Source: Thiomargarita sp. (GTDB taxonomy: Bacteria; Pseudomonadota; Gammaproteobacteria; Beggiatoales; Beggiatoaceae). From it: a DNA stretch of 64,000 bases. The notes under the pieces are model-generated. The model made no database searches. It had not been told where the DNA came from and worked only from the letters and a program-made list of their open reading frames with translations. Location: assembly GCA_020721005.1 (NCBI GenBank), contig DYNP01000016.1:1-64000 (forward strand), written 5' to 3'. The translations under genes were made by a program, and so were the position numbers. Position 1 is the stretch's first letter, and each line of letters starts with the position of its first letter. Shown piece after piece: positions 36,965 to 47,500 of this stretch.

Positions 36965-37905
36965 TAGGGCAATTGTTGAAAAGTGGAGTGAATAAATTGC
37001 AAATCCTGCCAAGATCGGCGTTTTTCCGAAGGCCGTCGCAATAAATAGGCCGGGTGATAAGTGGCAATCAAGGGAATATTTTGGTAATACAATTGCTGTT
37101 GCCGCAATTGACCAATAGGAGTATTTTTAGCCAACAAATGTTGTGCCGCCACTGCCCCCAATGCAACAATCAATTTGGGTTGAATCAACTGAATCTGCTG
37201 TTGTAAAAAGGGGGCACATTGCTTCATTTCTTCCTCCTTGGGATTGCGATTTTGGGGTGGACGACATTTGACCACATTGGCAATGTAAACCTGTTCTCGC
37301 TGTAAATTAATAGCATACAACATGGCATTTAATAAACGCCCCGCAGGCCCTACAAACGGCAGTCCTTGGGCATCTTCTTCCTCCCCGGGTCCTTCACCCA
37401 CAAACAGATAATCTGCATTGATGTTGCCAGTCCCAAATACCGTTTGAGTGCGACCTTGACACAATTCACAAGCCGTACAATGAGCGACTCGTTGTTGCAA
37501 ATCCTGCCAAGCCAAGGCAGCATCTGCTGGAGATAAAGTAAAATTTGTTGACAGCAAAGGGGAGGAGGATGAGGAAGAAGAGACCGTCATAGGCACAAGT
37601 TGAGTGGGAAGGGGAACAGTCGGCTTGGCAGTTGGAGGACAAGCAGTTTGGGAATCAATGGCGGGAAATTCCTCCTCTAGAACTGCTGAGTGAGGAGGAA
37701 TGTTGAAAGTATCAGAATCAGCAGTCGGTAATGGATTGCCAGCAATTGCATGCACAGGACCCTCTTCCCCATCATGCTCCATGGGAACCTGGGTTTCAGC
37801 CACCGGCAGGAGAAATAAAGCAGATTCCCGTCGTACCCAAATTGGAATGCCCATGGCTCGTAAATACTGAGCATGTCGCGACGTGAGGTCCTGTGAATAA
37901 GTCAT
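36964..37905 (-). CDS. uracil-DNA glycosylase, Fe-S family 4 type
   Basis: 313 residues. The C-terminal 190 residues are the catalytic domain: GEGPGEEEDAQGLPFVGPAGRLLNAML, NVVKCRPPQNRNP, and ATYHPAYLLRRP. Four Cys (two in HCTACELC, one in KCRPPQ, one in KQCAPF) fit the iron-sulfur cluster of the family. It removes uracil from DNA in base-excision repair. The N-terminal 125 residues are Pro/Ser-rich, with a run of serines, and look unstructured. AGGTG precedes the ATG; it is four bases downstream of leuA. Confidence 0.92.
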   Translation of the reverse strand: MTYSQDLTSRHAQYLRAMGIPIWVRRESALFLLPVAETQVPMEHDGEEGPVHAIAGNPLPTADSDTFNIPPHSAVLEEEFPAIDSQTACPPTAKPTVPLPTQLVPMTVSSSSSSSPLLSTNFTLSPADAALAWQDLQQRVAHCTACELCQGRTQTVFGTGNINADYLFVGEGPGEEEDAQGLPFVGPAGRLLNAMLYAINLQREQVYIANVVKCRPPQNRNPKEEEMKQCAPFLQQQIQLIQPKLIVALGAVAAQHLLAKNTPIGQLRQQQLYYQNIPLIATYHPAYLLRRPSEKRRSWQDLQFIHSTFQQLP

Positions 37906-37909
37906 ACCA

Positions 37910-39454
37910 TTACACCTGTTGCACCACTTGGGGATGCTGACGATGAGTCACGGTCAAAAGTTTGTTGAGCGCATTAAGATAGGCTTTGGCAGAGGCGATC
38001 ACAATATCAGTATCCGCACCTTGACCGTTGACCACGCGCCCTTCTTTTTCCAAACGCACCCCCACTTCGCCTTGAGAATCAGTGCCATTGGTCACATTGT
38101 TGACCGAGTATACCAGCAACGTGACTTGACTGTTGATCAACGCCTCAATAGCCTTAAAAGTGGCGTCTACAGGGCCGCTGCCTTTGGCACCCACCGATTG
38201 TTCTACGCCATTGATATTAAGAGTGATCTGAGCATGAGGAGTTTCCCCCGTTTCTGAACACACTTTTAGGGAAACTAATTTAACCTCTTCATGTTCAGAC
38301 GTCAAGGTATCCGTGATCAGCGCTTGAAGATCCTCATCATAAATCTCATGCTTTTTATCCGCTAATTCCTTAAACCGTCCAAAAGCCGCATTGACCAATT
38401 CTTCCGAATTCAACTCGATATTTAAACTTTTTAAACGGTCTCGAAACGCATTGCGTCCCGAATGCTTGCCCAGCACCATCCGATTGGCATGCCAGCCCAC
38501 ATCTTCAGCCTTCATGATCTCATAAGTTTGACGATGTTTGAGAATACCATCCTGATGAATACCCGATTCATGCGCAAAGGCATTCGCGCCCACAATCGCC
38601 TTATTCGGTTGCACTGGGAATCCAGTGATATTAGAGACCAATCTGGAACAAGTGAGAATCTGAGTCGTGTCCACGTCCGTATGGCAAGGAAAAATATCTT
38701 TGCGAGTCCGAATCGCCATCACCACTTCTTCCAAAGCAGCATTGCCCGCCCGTTCCCCTAACCCATTGATAGTGCATTCCACCTGTCGAGCACCGTTCAT
38801 AACTGCGGACAAGGAATTGGCAACAGCCAGACCCAGATCATTATGACAATGGACCGAAAAAATAGCCTGATCTGAATTGGGAATTCGTTCGAGTAAAGTG
38901 GCCATCAACTGTCCAAATCGATCTGGTAATTTATAACCCACCGTGTCGGGAATATTGACAGTGCGAGCCCCGGCATCAATCACCGCCTCTATGACTCGGC
39001 ACAAAAAATCAATCTCCGAGCGTCCCGCATCTTCTGGGGAAAATTCCACATCGTCCGTATAACGACGTGCCTTTTTAACCGCATGCACCGCCTGGGCTAA
39101 CACTTGGTCCGGCGCCATCTGCAGTTTCTTTTCCATATGAATCGGAGACGTGGCCAAAAAAGTATGAATCCGAAATTGGGCCGCTCCTTTAAGAGCTTCT
39201 GCAGCCCGTTCGATATCCTTATCTAAGGCACGTGCCAATCCGCAAACTACAGAGCCTTTAACCGTATTGGCAACGGCTTGGACGGCTTCAAAGTCACCCA
39301 CACTGGCGATAGGAAATCCCGCTTCAATCACATCTACGCGGAGTTTTTCCAACGCTTTGGCAATACGAACTTTTTCCTCCTTGGTCATGGAAGCGCCGGG
39401 ACTCTGTTCTCCATCTCTTAGAGTCGTATCAAAAATAATTAATTTGTCAGTCAT
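37910..39454 (-). CDS. leuA: 2-isopropylmalate synthase
   Basis: 514 residues. Condenses acetyl-CoA with 2-ketoisovalerate, the first step of leucine synthesis. [15 protein letters not shown] (9-23) and the metal-binding HxH in [15 protein letters not shown] mark the TIM-barrel; [13 protein letters not shown] lies in the linker and the C-terminal part is the leucine-feedback domain. AAGGGA precedes the ATG. No leucine-rich leader peptide was found in the 356 bases upstream; that space is taken by the island-edge repeat. Confidence 0.97.
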   Translation of the reverse strand: MTDKLIIFDTTLRDGEQSPGASMTKEEKVRIAKALEKLRVDVIEAGFPIASVGDFEAVQAVANTVKGSVVCGLARALDKDIERAAEALKGAAQFRIHTFLATSPIHMEKKLQMAPDQVLAQAVHAVKKARRYTDDVEFSPEDAGRSEIDFLCRVIEAVIDAGARTVNIPDTVGYKLPDRFGQLMATLLERIPNSDQAIFSVHCHNDLGLAVANSLSAVMNGARQVECTINGLGERAGNAALEEVVMAIRTRKDIFPCHTDVDTTQILTCSRLVSNITGFPVQPNKAIVGANAFAHESGIHQDGILKHRQTYEIMKAEDVGWHANRMVLGKHSGRNAFRDRLKSLNIELNSEELVNAAFGRFKELADKKHEIYDEDLQALITDTLTSEHEEVKLVSLKVCSETGETPHAQITLNINGVEQSVGAKGSGPVDATFKAIEALINSQVTLLVYSVNNVTNGTDSQGEVGVRLEKEGRVVNGQGADTDIVIASAKAYLNALNKLLTVTHRQHPQVVQQV

Positions 39455-39810
39455 GGTAATTCCCTTCTTTTAGAGAATAATAGGCCACAGAAAGGGCCCC
39501 ACGTTATTTGGGGAGTTATAAACTCAAGGATTAAATCAGATGAGTATAGAGGACTGCGGAAAGATAGCTGTGATTAACTGTTGTGCCCGCTGTGGGGCAA
39601 CAATCGCAGCATTAAGAAGGGAGGGAGGAAAAAATCGCACCACCCTACCTGCCCAAGGTCGGCATTAGATATGCTAATTTGAAGGTAGGTGGTATTCATA
39701 AATAAGAGTAGAGATGAAAAAATTAAAAGTTATAAATAATGATAGCGACTATTTTACAATTTGCAACCCTTGTCAACTGAAAAACAATTAAAAGGGTTTA
39801 TGGACGGCAT
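39455..39810. other. intergenic region upstream of leuA with island-edge repeat
   Basis: Contains a small CCCCACG...TGGGG hairpin near 39497-39514, which could belong to the leuA leader. Most of the rest is the left copy of the long direct repeat. No gene recognised. Confidence 0.6.
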
Positions 39811-39900
39811 TCACTCTTTCCACTTCCATACGTGCCTTTTGCAAGGTAACAGGAGCATTTGGTGGTAGGTTGGGGCAAATGTCTTCAGCATACTTTCTGC
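39515..39900. repeat. island-edge direct repeat, copy A
   Basis: Homologous in direct orientation to about 56313-56530 plus 56926-57090. Shared blocks include a GCCCGCTGTGGGGCAACAATCGCAG hairpin region, a CACCACCCTACCT...AGGTAGGTGGT stem (39638-39693) and the 3' end of the TOPRIM-like gene. The two copies bracket the toxin, ATPase remnants and NRPS operon. Confidence 0.85.
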
Positions 39901-40188
39901 CGTACGAAACCAGGTTTCAATGTTTTTGGCGGGAATCAGAACAACGATTTTCTCTGCTTTCGACAGCGGTTCAGTCAGAGTATTCGTCAAGGTGTTGAGA
40001 CGATCCTCGTAAGCATGTTCGTCCTTTTCGTCAGCATCCGTGACAACGACCAGTATAACATTCTCGCACTTAACTTGACGACGATGGGCCGTTATGAATT
40101 TAGCAAACTGTTCCCGCACATATTGTTCTCCCGAACCTCTCCCCAATGGGGCAATCTTCCGCGTGATTTTGTTAGCTTCAAATTCCAA
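39811..40188 (-). CDS. TOPRIM-like (DUF4276-type) protein, probably truncated
   Basis: 125 residues. VILVVVTDADEKDEHAYEDRL (D51, D53) and VVLIPAKNIETW (E91-W93) look like the acidic strand motif and IExW element of TOPRIM-fold proteins that pair with ATPases in OLD-like or related defence modules. The usual N-terminal part with the first catalytic Glu is missing. No ATG is available: the frame opens at TGA 40198 and the first start codon is TTG at 40188. I read it as a decayed or partial gene. The last 31 codons and downstream sequence are duplicated at 57005. Confidence 0.55.
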   Translation of the reverse strand: MEFEANKITRKIAPLGRGSGEQYVREQFAKFITAHRRQVKCENVILVVVTDADEKDEHAYEDRLNTLTNTLTEPLSKAEKIVVLIPAKNIETWFRTAESMLKTFAPTYHQMLLLPCKRHVWKWKE

Positions 40189-40577
40189 TTTTTCCCATCA
40201 ACAAGTTGATGTTATCCAGTTCCATTTCAAAATTGACAAAATTTCTGAAATTGTGAATATAGATTTTTTTAAGCATGCCAGAGTGCTTTTCGCAAGGTTA
40301 TTAGTGGGTTTAATTCATTATGAACAGATAGCTAAAATGATGGGGGTAAAGCAAACCTTTTGTCAAGGGGGCGATGTTGATTGATGAAGATTGATAGGCT
40401 ACAGAGTAATGATGGGGGATGATTAATTCTTTGTCACCCAGTTGCTTATTCTACACGGGCTGGCAAAAAAAATAAAACCTCGTCAGGTTTGGAAAGTGAC
40501 GAGGTTTTTGGAAGATGAACTCAGCAAAAAATGACGGTTGCCATTGGTTACCATTCCTTGGCGGTTCGAAAGGGCTA
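40189..40577. other. intergenic, no gene supported
   Basis: Apart from the terminator unit at 40437-40517, nothing recognisable. An open frame on the plus strand (40094-40384) lacks a ribosome-binding site and overlaps the TOPRIM-like gene. Confidence 0.5.
40437..40517. terminator. terminator unit, copy 1 of a duplicated 80-bp sequence
   Basis: Perfect 12-bp stem AAAACCTCGTCA (40474-40485) and TGACGAGGTTTT (40497-40508) flanked by A and T runs, so it works on either strand. The same 80 bases recur at 41357-41436. It terminates the toxin-antitoxin transcript. Confidence 0.85.
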
Positions 40578-40739
40578 CTATTCATCTCTTCTCTGAAGAA
40601 ATTTACCTGCCTCTGTGGTCCCGCCAGAAGTAGTTTTTGACAACTGCATCTCCTCACGTAGCTGTTGAGCTAACTGTTGGGCACGCTTACGTGATTCGGG
40701 AGACATTTTTTCGCGTAATAACTGGTAAGGTTTAGTCAT
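40578..40739 (-). pseudogene. truncated HigA/XRE-type antitoxin
   Basis: 53 residues. It begins MTKPYQLLREKMSPESRKR and continues AQQLAQQLREEMQLS, which resembles the N-terminal stretch of XRE-family antitoxins that follow RelE/HigB toxins. The helix-turn-helix expected next (ELRxxxxLTQ...) is absent; instead KTTSGGTTEAGKFLQRRDE and a stop follow. The ATG overlaps the toxin's stop codon by eight bases, as in intact toxin-first modules. A terminator 70 bases further leaves no room for the missing domain, so this is a true truncation, unless the short form is a functional variant. Confidence 0.65.
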
Positions 40740-41097
40740 CATAATCATTTTCCTCGGTTAAAGTCTTTAAATGTTCATCATATAGCTTCTCGGCGATAGG
40801 TATAAACTCCTTATACCAATCATCATTACCAGCTTTGTTGCCACCTATGAGTAAAATAGCTATACGTCTTGGATCAAGGGCATACAAAATTCGATAAGGT
40901 TGACCTTTGTGTTGAATCCTTAATTCGCGCAAACGTGAATGCCTTGAACCTTGAATTTGTGAACTATAAGGGTATTTAAGTTGGGGACCAAATTCTATAA
41001 GTAAATCTACTATCGCATCAATACTTTCTTGTTCTCCTTCATTCAGATGGTCCCACCACTGTCCAAATTCATCGGTGTATTCGACTTCAAAACTCAA
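40732..41097 (-). CDS. RelE/HigB-type toxin
   Basis: 121 residues. FEVEYTDEFGQWWDHLNEGEQESIDAIVDLL, SRHSRLRELRIQHKGQPYRILYALDPRRIAILLIGGNKAG and DDWYKEFIPIAEKLYDEHL match the RelE/ParE (HigB-like) family, ribosome-dependent mRNA interferases. The basic catalytic surface (RELR, YRILYA, R) is intact. Start is TTG (stop codon one codon upstream), with AAGGA about ten bases before. Its partner antitoxin appears truncated. Confidence 0.88.
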   Translation of the reverse strand: MSFEVEYTDEFGQWWDHLNEGEQESIDAIVDLLIEFGPQLKYPYSSQIQGSRHSRLRELRIQHKGQPYRILYALDPRRIAILLIGGNKAGNDDWYKEFIPIAEKLYDEHLKTLTEENDYDD

Positions 41098-41513
41098 AGG
41101 TTATATTCCTTCTTAATGTTAAAAATTAGTTTAGCTTAAGGTGGACAAAAATTCAAGTGTGTAATTGAAGTAGAGCAACCATTCTTCTGCCCAGTCAGAA
41201 GTGGATTGAATTGAGGTGGTCATGTTTTATAAGGTCATTTGGGTTAACTGAGATTGTATCATAATAAAGATTCCAGAGAGACGAATCAACTCTTAAACCT
41301 CCGTGGAAATTTAGGAAAGAAAGAATTTAATTGTCACTCTAATGAGTCATGGGTGGCCCAGTTGCTTATTCTACACGGGCTGGCAAAAAAATAAAACCTC
41401 GTCAGGTTTGGAAAGTGACGAGGTTTTTGGAAGATGGGAAGGGAATTGTGGAAGAAATGGGCAGTTACCGTTACCCATAGTCATAGCCACTCTACACTAG
41501 CCCAATTGAGTCG
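41098..41513. other. intergenic with second terminator unit
   Basis: Holds the promoter side of the toxin gene and the second copy of the 80-bp terminator unit. A 30-codon frame (41131-41223, minus) has no ribosome-binding site and is not called. Confidence 0.5.
41357..41436. terminator. terminator unit, copy 2
   Basis: Nearly identical to 40437-40517; stem at 41393-41404 and 41416-41427. It lies after the ATPase fragment on the minus strand. Direct duplication in this orientation frames the toxin module as a 920-bp unit. Confidence 0.85.
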
Positions 41514-42053
41514 CTAATAGCAAATTTTTTGAGTAGTTGCAGAAAAAGGGAAAAGACCACTGTTATCAACGCTGGGATACATGGTTCCAGATGCCGATGT
41601 ACACAGTTTAAGCCCATACACCATTGGTGACCATATTTGCCCGCCTGGTTGAACTTTTTTGGAGGAAAGTTTTTGTTTAACTGTTTCTAGTTGAGAAAGT
41701 ACCGATGGATCAAGCAATAATTGTTGTTTGGATGTCACTTTTTGTTGAAATTCGCTAATGAGATTAGCCAAGGAAGAAACCTGGTCCAAAGTCAATTCGG
41801 TTTCCACGACGATTTCATTGCAAATGATCCCACTGGATTCTTCTTCAAAGTCGATGAGGGGAACTTTTGATCTGAACCGATTTGAATGTTTTGAAAAGAG
41901 TTTTCTTAAGAGAGACAATATAGAGGTTTTGCCACTGCCATTGACACCGGTCAGTACAATCAGGTCTAAGGCTTTGCCGTTAGAATCGGTAAAGTCCAAT
42001 TCTAAGTCGTCAAACATTTTGTAATTTTTGACAGTTAATTTTCTAATTTTCAT
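41514..42053 (-). pseudogene. N-terminal fragment of an OLD/RecF-like AAA ATPase
   Basis: 179 residues. It starts like a RecF/OLD-type ATPase: MKIRKLTVKNYKMFDDLELDF and Walker A LTGVNGSGKTS (34-44). The rest of such proteins (Q-loop, signature, Walker B and usually 200-400 more residues) is missing; the frame ends after YGLKLCTSASGTMYPSVDNSG. It probably represents the front part of an ATPase whose TOPRIM-like partner or domain survives at 39811. Confidence 0.7.
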
Positions 42054-42401
42054 GTGATCAGTGATTTGTAATAGTTTGAATGATAGGGTGGTTTTGCTAA
42101 AACGTCAGTCCGATAAGATGGGCTGAGCCAATGGGAATCCAATCCTACAATGTGCTTTTGCTGATATCACCCCATAGAGAAAGACAGTAACATAGGACGC
42201 AAGGGCTTTGGAAATGTAACCTTTATCACCAAACAGTTTACCTTTGTAGATACAAATAGTTATCTCTTTGATTATATTGAACTCATGTTATTTTAACATT
42301 TATTACTAATCCTCATAGTGATCCCCCATTTTTTTATAAAAAATGTAACGGTTTCCCATAGCGGATTTTGACTTGACCAAAATACAAATAACCTATTCCA
42401 C
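42054..42401. other. intergenic, nothing recognised
   Basis: A+T-rich. It includes GATGGGCTGAGCCAATGGGA near 42116-42135, similar to a fragment near 29620, but no gene, hairpin with T-run or known site. Confidence 0.5.
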
Positions 42402-44543
42402 TCAGGATAAATCCTGATCAGTTGAATCACTGATGGCCAGTGATTTTTTATTTAAATCAATAGATTCTGATTTAGACAGCTCTGGTATCTCATTGTTTTG
42501 GTGTTTAACTAAAGGCAATAAAGTATTTCCCAATCCTGCAAAACAACTCAAATAAAATAGAGCCATACTTGTCGCAATACCAAAACTCAACAAATATACC
42601 CCACCAATAATTACCACTCCCGGCACAACACTGATCAGGTAATTTCTATCCATTGTTTGTTCAAATTCATCAACAAATTGGAAAAGGGAAGTGAGATGTT
42701 TTAGCGTGCCATCGACAAAAATGATTTGTGCTGTATCGGTTGCTGCCGTAGAAGCCCCTTTCAGCGAAATTGAGACTTGTGCTGATTTCAAGGCAATCGC
42801 ATCGTTGATGCCATCCCCAATAAAACAAACAAAACGCCCTTGGGCTTTCAATTGGTTGACATGATCGGCTTTGTTTTCTGGCAATACTTCGGCAAAATAA
42901 TGGTCAATGCCCAATGTTTCTGCCATTTTGCGGGTTGGGATTTCGTGGTCGCCAGAAATGATATAAAGTTGTATTTTTCGCTGTTTAAGAAAACGAATGA
43001 TTTCTTCAATTTCAGGGCGAATGCTTGGCTGCATTTCTAACACACCTGCCAATTTATGATCCACTGCCACATAAATCAGGGAATGACTTTCGGTGTCGGC
43101 CTGTTGTTGAATCAGATCAAGTTCAGGTGGCATGGTTATGCCTTCTCGCTGTATAAAACGCACACTGCCCACACGAATAATCTGAGTTTCCACGACCACT
43201 TTAATGCCATAACCCACTTCATAAGCGGCTTCATCCAGTTGTGGAATATCAATCTGTTGTGCTTGTGCGGCGGTGATAATTGCTTTAGCAATCGGGTGCG
43301 GTTGGCGGTATTCGGCGGCGGCGGCATAACGTAACACTTCAACTTCAGTAAATGCATCAAAAGTGTGAATTTTACTGACAATAGGTTGTTCTAAGGTTAA
43401 AGTGCCTGTTTTATCAAAAATAATCGTATCGACTTGTTTTAACGACTCAAATACTCGTCCATCTTTCACTAAAATCTGATGACGCGACATAATTTGTAGG
43501 TAACTCAATACCGTTAACGAACCTGCAGGCGCCATAATTCCCCCCAAATTTGACCACAGCACTGCAATGGCTGCATTGGGCCCTAAAATCGGCAATGTGA
43601 GTGCGCTTGCACCCACAGTCACCGGTAAAAAACGGTCAGCAACCACTCTACCGCGTGTCATCAAAGTTTCTTTATAATTTTGGGTTTGATTTAACACTTC
43701 ACCAATTTTAGCGGCCATGGTGGCATCGCCTGCTTGCGACACTTCGATGACTAAACGTCCTGATAACAAGAGCGTTGACGCATAAACCGATTCACCAATT
43801 GTTCTCTCGACGGCTTCGCTTTCTCCGGTCAATAAATGCTGGTCAACTCGTCCTTCGCCGGACTGAATAGAACCATCAACAGGTATCACTTCTCCGGCAT
43901 TGACAATGACTAAATCGCCGACTTGTAATTGATGGAAATCAATTTGAATTTCAACCCCATCACGCAATAGCCATACTTGTTGTGGATGGCCACTGAATAC
44001 ACGAATTAATTGCTGTTGTGAATCGGATTCTAAGCGATTAATAATGCCCGCAAAAAAACCACCAATCACCCCCGTAAAAGCCGCTAAGAGCAAATTCCCC
44101 GTCACAATCATGCCCAGGGTCACAATTAAACCAATTAAATAAACACTGAGATAATGTCCGCGTTTAAAATCTTTATGAATCAGTTTAAAGGTTTCTTTTG
44201 ACAAATACAGCACAGCTGCTGCGCCAATTAAGGTAAAAGTAGGCGAGAAACTTCCCAACAAAGCAAGCCCCATCGCCCCTAAAGACAATTGCATATCACG
44301 CTTACGTTCACGTTCTTGGGCCTCTAATAAGGCGCGTTGCTTTGGATCAATGTCGAGTTGCAACTGTTGTCGTCCCTCGGCACGCAATGCATCCCGAATA
44401 TCGTGTAATAAATGACGTTTTCTTTCTTTTGCGGGCGATACTTCAGAAATATTTATCGTATTTTGTGGAGTCAATTCTTTTGTAGATTTTTGAATTTTCC
44501 ACAGACCAAATGCGCCACCGATTAAGATTATTTCAATAATCAT
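42402..44543 (-). CDS. P1B-type ATPase lacking the CPx motif
   Basis: 713 residues. Complete catalytic chassis: LTGESEAVE (about 237-245), phosphorylation site DKTGTLT (about 377), the P1B-specific HP motif in RQPHPIAKAI, and GDGINDAIAL (about 580). The transmembrane metal site normally read as CPC-A-L is MAPAGS (337-342), so both cysteines are Ala. There is no N-terminal heavy-metal-associated domain; an N-terminal hydrophobic helix and charged linker replace it. The substrate is therefore probably not Cu or Zn/Cd by the known ligands. The ATG overlaps the NRPS stop (ATGA), so it is coupled to the synthetase and may export or import its product or ion. Confidence 0.9.
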   Translation of the reverse strand: MIIEIILIGGAFGLWKIQKSTKELTPQNTINISEVSPAKERKRHLLHDIRDALRAEGRQQLQLDIDPKQRALLEAQERERKRDMQLSLGAMGLALLGSFSPTFTLIGAAAVLYLSKETFKLIHKDFKRGHYLSVYLIGLIVTLGMIVTGNLLLAAFTGVIGGFFAGIINRLESDSQQQLIRVFSGHPQQVWLLRDGVEIQIDFHQLQVGDLVIVNAGEVIPVDGSIQSGEGRVDQHLLTGESEAVERTIGESVYASTLLLSGRLVIEVSQAGDATMAAKIGEVLNQTQNYKETLMTRGRVVADRFLPVTVGASALTLPILGPNAAIAVLWSNLGGIMAPAGSLTVLSYLQIMSRHQILVKDGRVFESLKQVDTIIFDKTGTLTLEQPIVSKIHTFDAFTEVEVLRYAAAAEYRQPHPIAKAIITAAQAQQIDIPQLDEAAYEVGYGIKVVVETQIIRVGSVRFIQREGITMPPELDLIQQQADTESHSLIYVAVDHKLAGVLEMQPSIRPEIEEIIRFLKQRKIQLYIISGDHEIPTRKMAETLGIDHYFAEVLPENKADHVNQLKAQGRFVCFIGDGINDAIALKSAQVSISLKGASTAATDTAQIIFVDGTLKHLTSLFQFVDEFEQTMDRNYLISVVPGVVIIGGVYLLSFGIATSMALFYLSCFAGLGNTLLPLVKHQNNEIPELSKSESIDLNKKSLAISDSTDQDLS

Positions 44544-47500
44544 AATAAGTTTTCCTGAGTATTTTTATTCATTGTATTTGCCATGGCCTGTGTTAATAAA
44601 GAGGCTAACTCTGCCACATAAGGTTGAGTCAACATAGTGATATGTCCGCCTGAGGTTTCGATAATTTGTACCGTTTGGGTAGAATATAATTGCCAACCCC
44701 AATCAAGACTATTTGGGCGTTCAGTTTCATTAGGAATTTCTTTAGCTTTGACCAAAATAATAGGGCAATTAATTTGATAATTCGGTCGATAATAAGCATG
44801 GTTACGAATCATCGTTTGGTAAATGGCCACAAGATGTTTTAGTTCTTCGACTGGCGTTTGAGGCGCGAACATCCCCGCGATTTGCACGTGTTCCATGACT
44901 TGTTCATAACGTTTATAACTATCTGATTCTGCCGCGATTTCTGCTTCAGTCAAATCGATTTGGGTATTTTTCAATTCCTCAACAATCTTAACCACACTCC
45001 ACAGGGCTTCTACTTCGGTTAATTCGGCAGTGGGTTCGGGGTTTATTTGTGGGGCAGTTGTATCTAGGATAATGAGACATTGTATTTTTTCGCCTTGTTT
45101 TTCCAATTGATGCGCCAGAGCTAAGGCGACACGTCCTCCTGCGGAATGACCTGCAAAACGATAGGGACCATTGGGCTGCTGTTTGCGAATGGCTTGTAAC
45201 AGCAAGGCGGCGTGTTGTTCTACACTATCAGGCATGGGGCATTCCCCATGCAATCCTGGTGTTTCCAAGCCATATAGGGGCTGATCAATGCCGAGATGAC
45301 AGGCTAAAGCGTGCAAATACAAAACATGGCCGCCGGCACCAGGCAGACAATACAATGGCGGTTGGCTGCCTTGGATTTGTATCGGGACTAGACAACTGTG
45401 TTGTGTATTATTTTGTTGTAGATGCTGTGCCAATTGAGCAATCGTTGGGCTACTGAACAAGACTGCTAAAGGCAGTTTTTGCTGCCAATGTTGCTGAATA
45501 TGGCTCATAAGTTGAACCGCAAGCAGTGAGTGTCCGCCCAGTTCAAAGAAGTTATCACGAATGCCAATCTTTTGAATATTCAGCACTTTTTGCCAGGTTT
45601 GAATTAATTGTAACTCAGCTTGATTACGCGGAGTTTCTTGATTGCTTGTGATATGGCTTTTTTCAGGTTCAGGCAAAGCCTTACGGTCAATTTTACCATT
45701 CGGTGTTAAAGGCAATTTATCCAAAATGGTGAAATAAGTCGGTACCATATAATCAGGTAATTTCACTTTTAAAACTTCACGTAAATCGCTAATATCCGCG
45801 TTTTTATCTGCTAAAACAAGATAAGCCGCTAAAGATTTATTGCCGTCTTTCTCATGTAAAATAACAATGGCATCTTTTATGGATTCTTGCTGGGTTAAAA
45901 TGGCTTCAATTTCGCCCAATTCAATGCGAAATCCCCGCAATTTAACTTGATGGTCAATTCGTCCTAAATAGTCTAAATTCCCATCAGGCAACCAACGGGC
46001 TAAATCACCTGTTTTATAGACCCGTTCGGTTTTGCCGAATAATTCTAATTCAACGAATTTCTCGGCGGTTAAATCGGGGCGATTGAGATAGCCTCTGGCT
46101 AGTCCATCGCCTGCAATGCACAATTCGCCTGCAATGCCGATGGGGACGGGGTGATTTTGCGTATCTACGATATGAATTCGGGTATTGCTCAAAGGTTTAC
46201 CAATTAAACTGGGCTGTTCTGGGGATTGAGTTGCATTATGTGCGCTTGACCAAATGGTTGTTTCTGTTGGTCCATAAACATTCCATAATTGCTCACTTTG
46301 TTGCAATAATGCTTGCCCTAAATTTTCGGGTAATGCTTCGCCACCACATAAGATGGTTAATGGTCTATTTTGTTGCCAATTATTATCTAATAACAATTTC
46401 CATGTTGCAGGTGTTGCTTGCATTAAACATATATCATATTGTTGCAATAAAACTTGCAGTTTTTCTCCATCACTTGCCGTTTCTCGGTCTGTTAAAACAA
46501 TACCCATACCTGTTAAAAGCGGCAGATAAAGTTCTAATCCAGCAATATCAAATGATAGCGTAGTAACTGCCAATAAGTAACTATTTAATTTTGATTGAAG
46601 TCGCAATTGCATGTCGTGTAAAAAATTATGCAATGCTTGATGCTCAATCATTACTCCTTTAGGCCGTCCCGTAGAGCCTGAAGTAAATAACACATAAGCC
46701 AAACTGTCTGAATTTAAAGCTAATTCTAAATTCTTAGTGGATTGTTGCGCGAATCTTTCCCAATTATCTAAGCATAAAATATCCGCTTGATGTTCGGGTA
46801 AAGTATTTTGTAATGAGGTTTGGGTTAATAGCACCGAAACGCGGCTGTCTTCCAACATCCACGCCAATCGTTCCTGGGGATAATTCGGGTCTAAGGGCAC
46901 ATAAGCTCCGCCTGCTTTTAAAATGCCTAATAAACCAATCACCATTTCTAAAGACCGCTCAATACAAATGCCGATCAGTGTATCCGATTGAACGTGATAT
47001 TGATTTTTAAGAAAATGTGCCAATTGATTGGCTTTTTCATTTAATTGGACATAAGTTAAACTTTGCGCTTGGAAAATAACCGCCGTGTTATTCGGAGTGG
47101 CTTTAACTTGTTGCTCAAATAAATCAACAATGGTTTTGTCTTTGGGATAATCGGTTGTGGTGTTATTCCACTGTTGTAATTGCTCAATTTCTGTGCTGGT
47201 TAATAGCGGTAATTGTTGTGGCTGAGTATGGCTATCTGCTTGGCTAATACCTTCCAATAAATTCGCTAAATGCTGTAATAAGCGTTCCATTTGAGCAGCA
47301 TCAAATTTTTCGCTTTGGTAGCTTAATCGAAAATGCAGTTGTTGTTTAGCATGGACAGCTAAAGTCAGCGGATAATTGGTTTGTTCTATGGAATTAACGT
47401 TTTTAATTTGCAGAGTTTGGGTAGCCTCGCTAAGTGCTTGTTCATCGACAGGATAGTTTTCAAACACTAAAATACTGTCAAACAAAGCGATGCCGTTTGG

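Noticed and set aside
40094-40384. Plus-strand frame of 96 codons
   Set aside because: It overlaps the TOPRIM-like gene, lacks a ribosome-binding site and has no recognisable domain.
41131-41223. 30-codon minus-strand frame with a Trp-rich sequence
   Set aside because: Short, no ribosome-binding site, no family; could be a remnant but cannot be supported.
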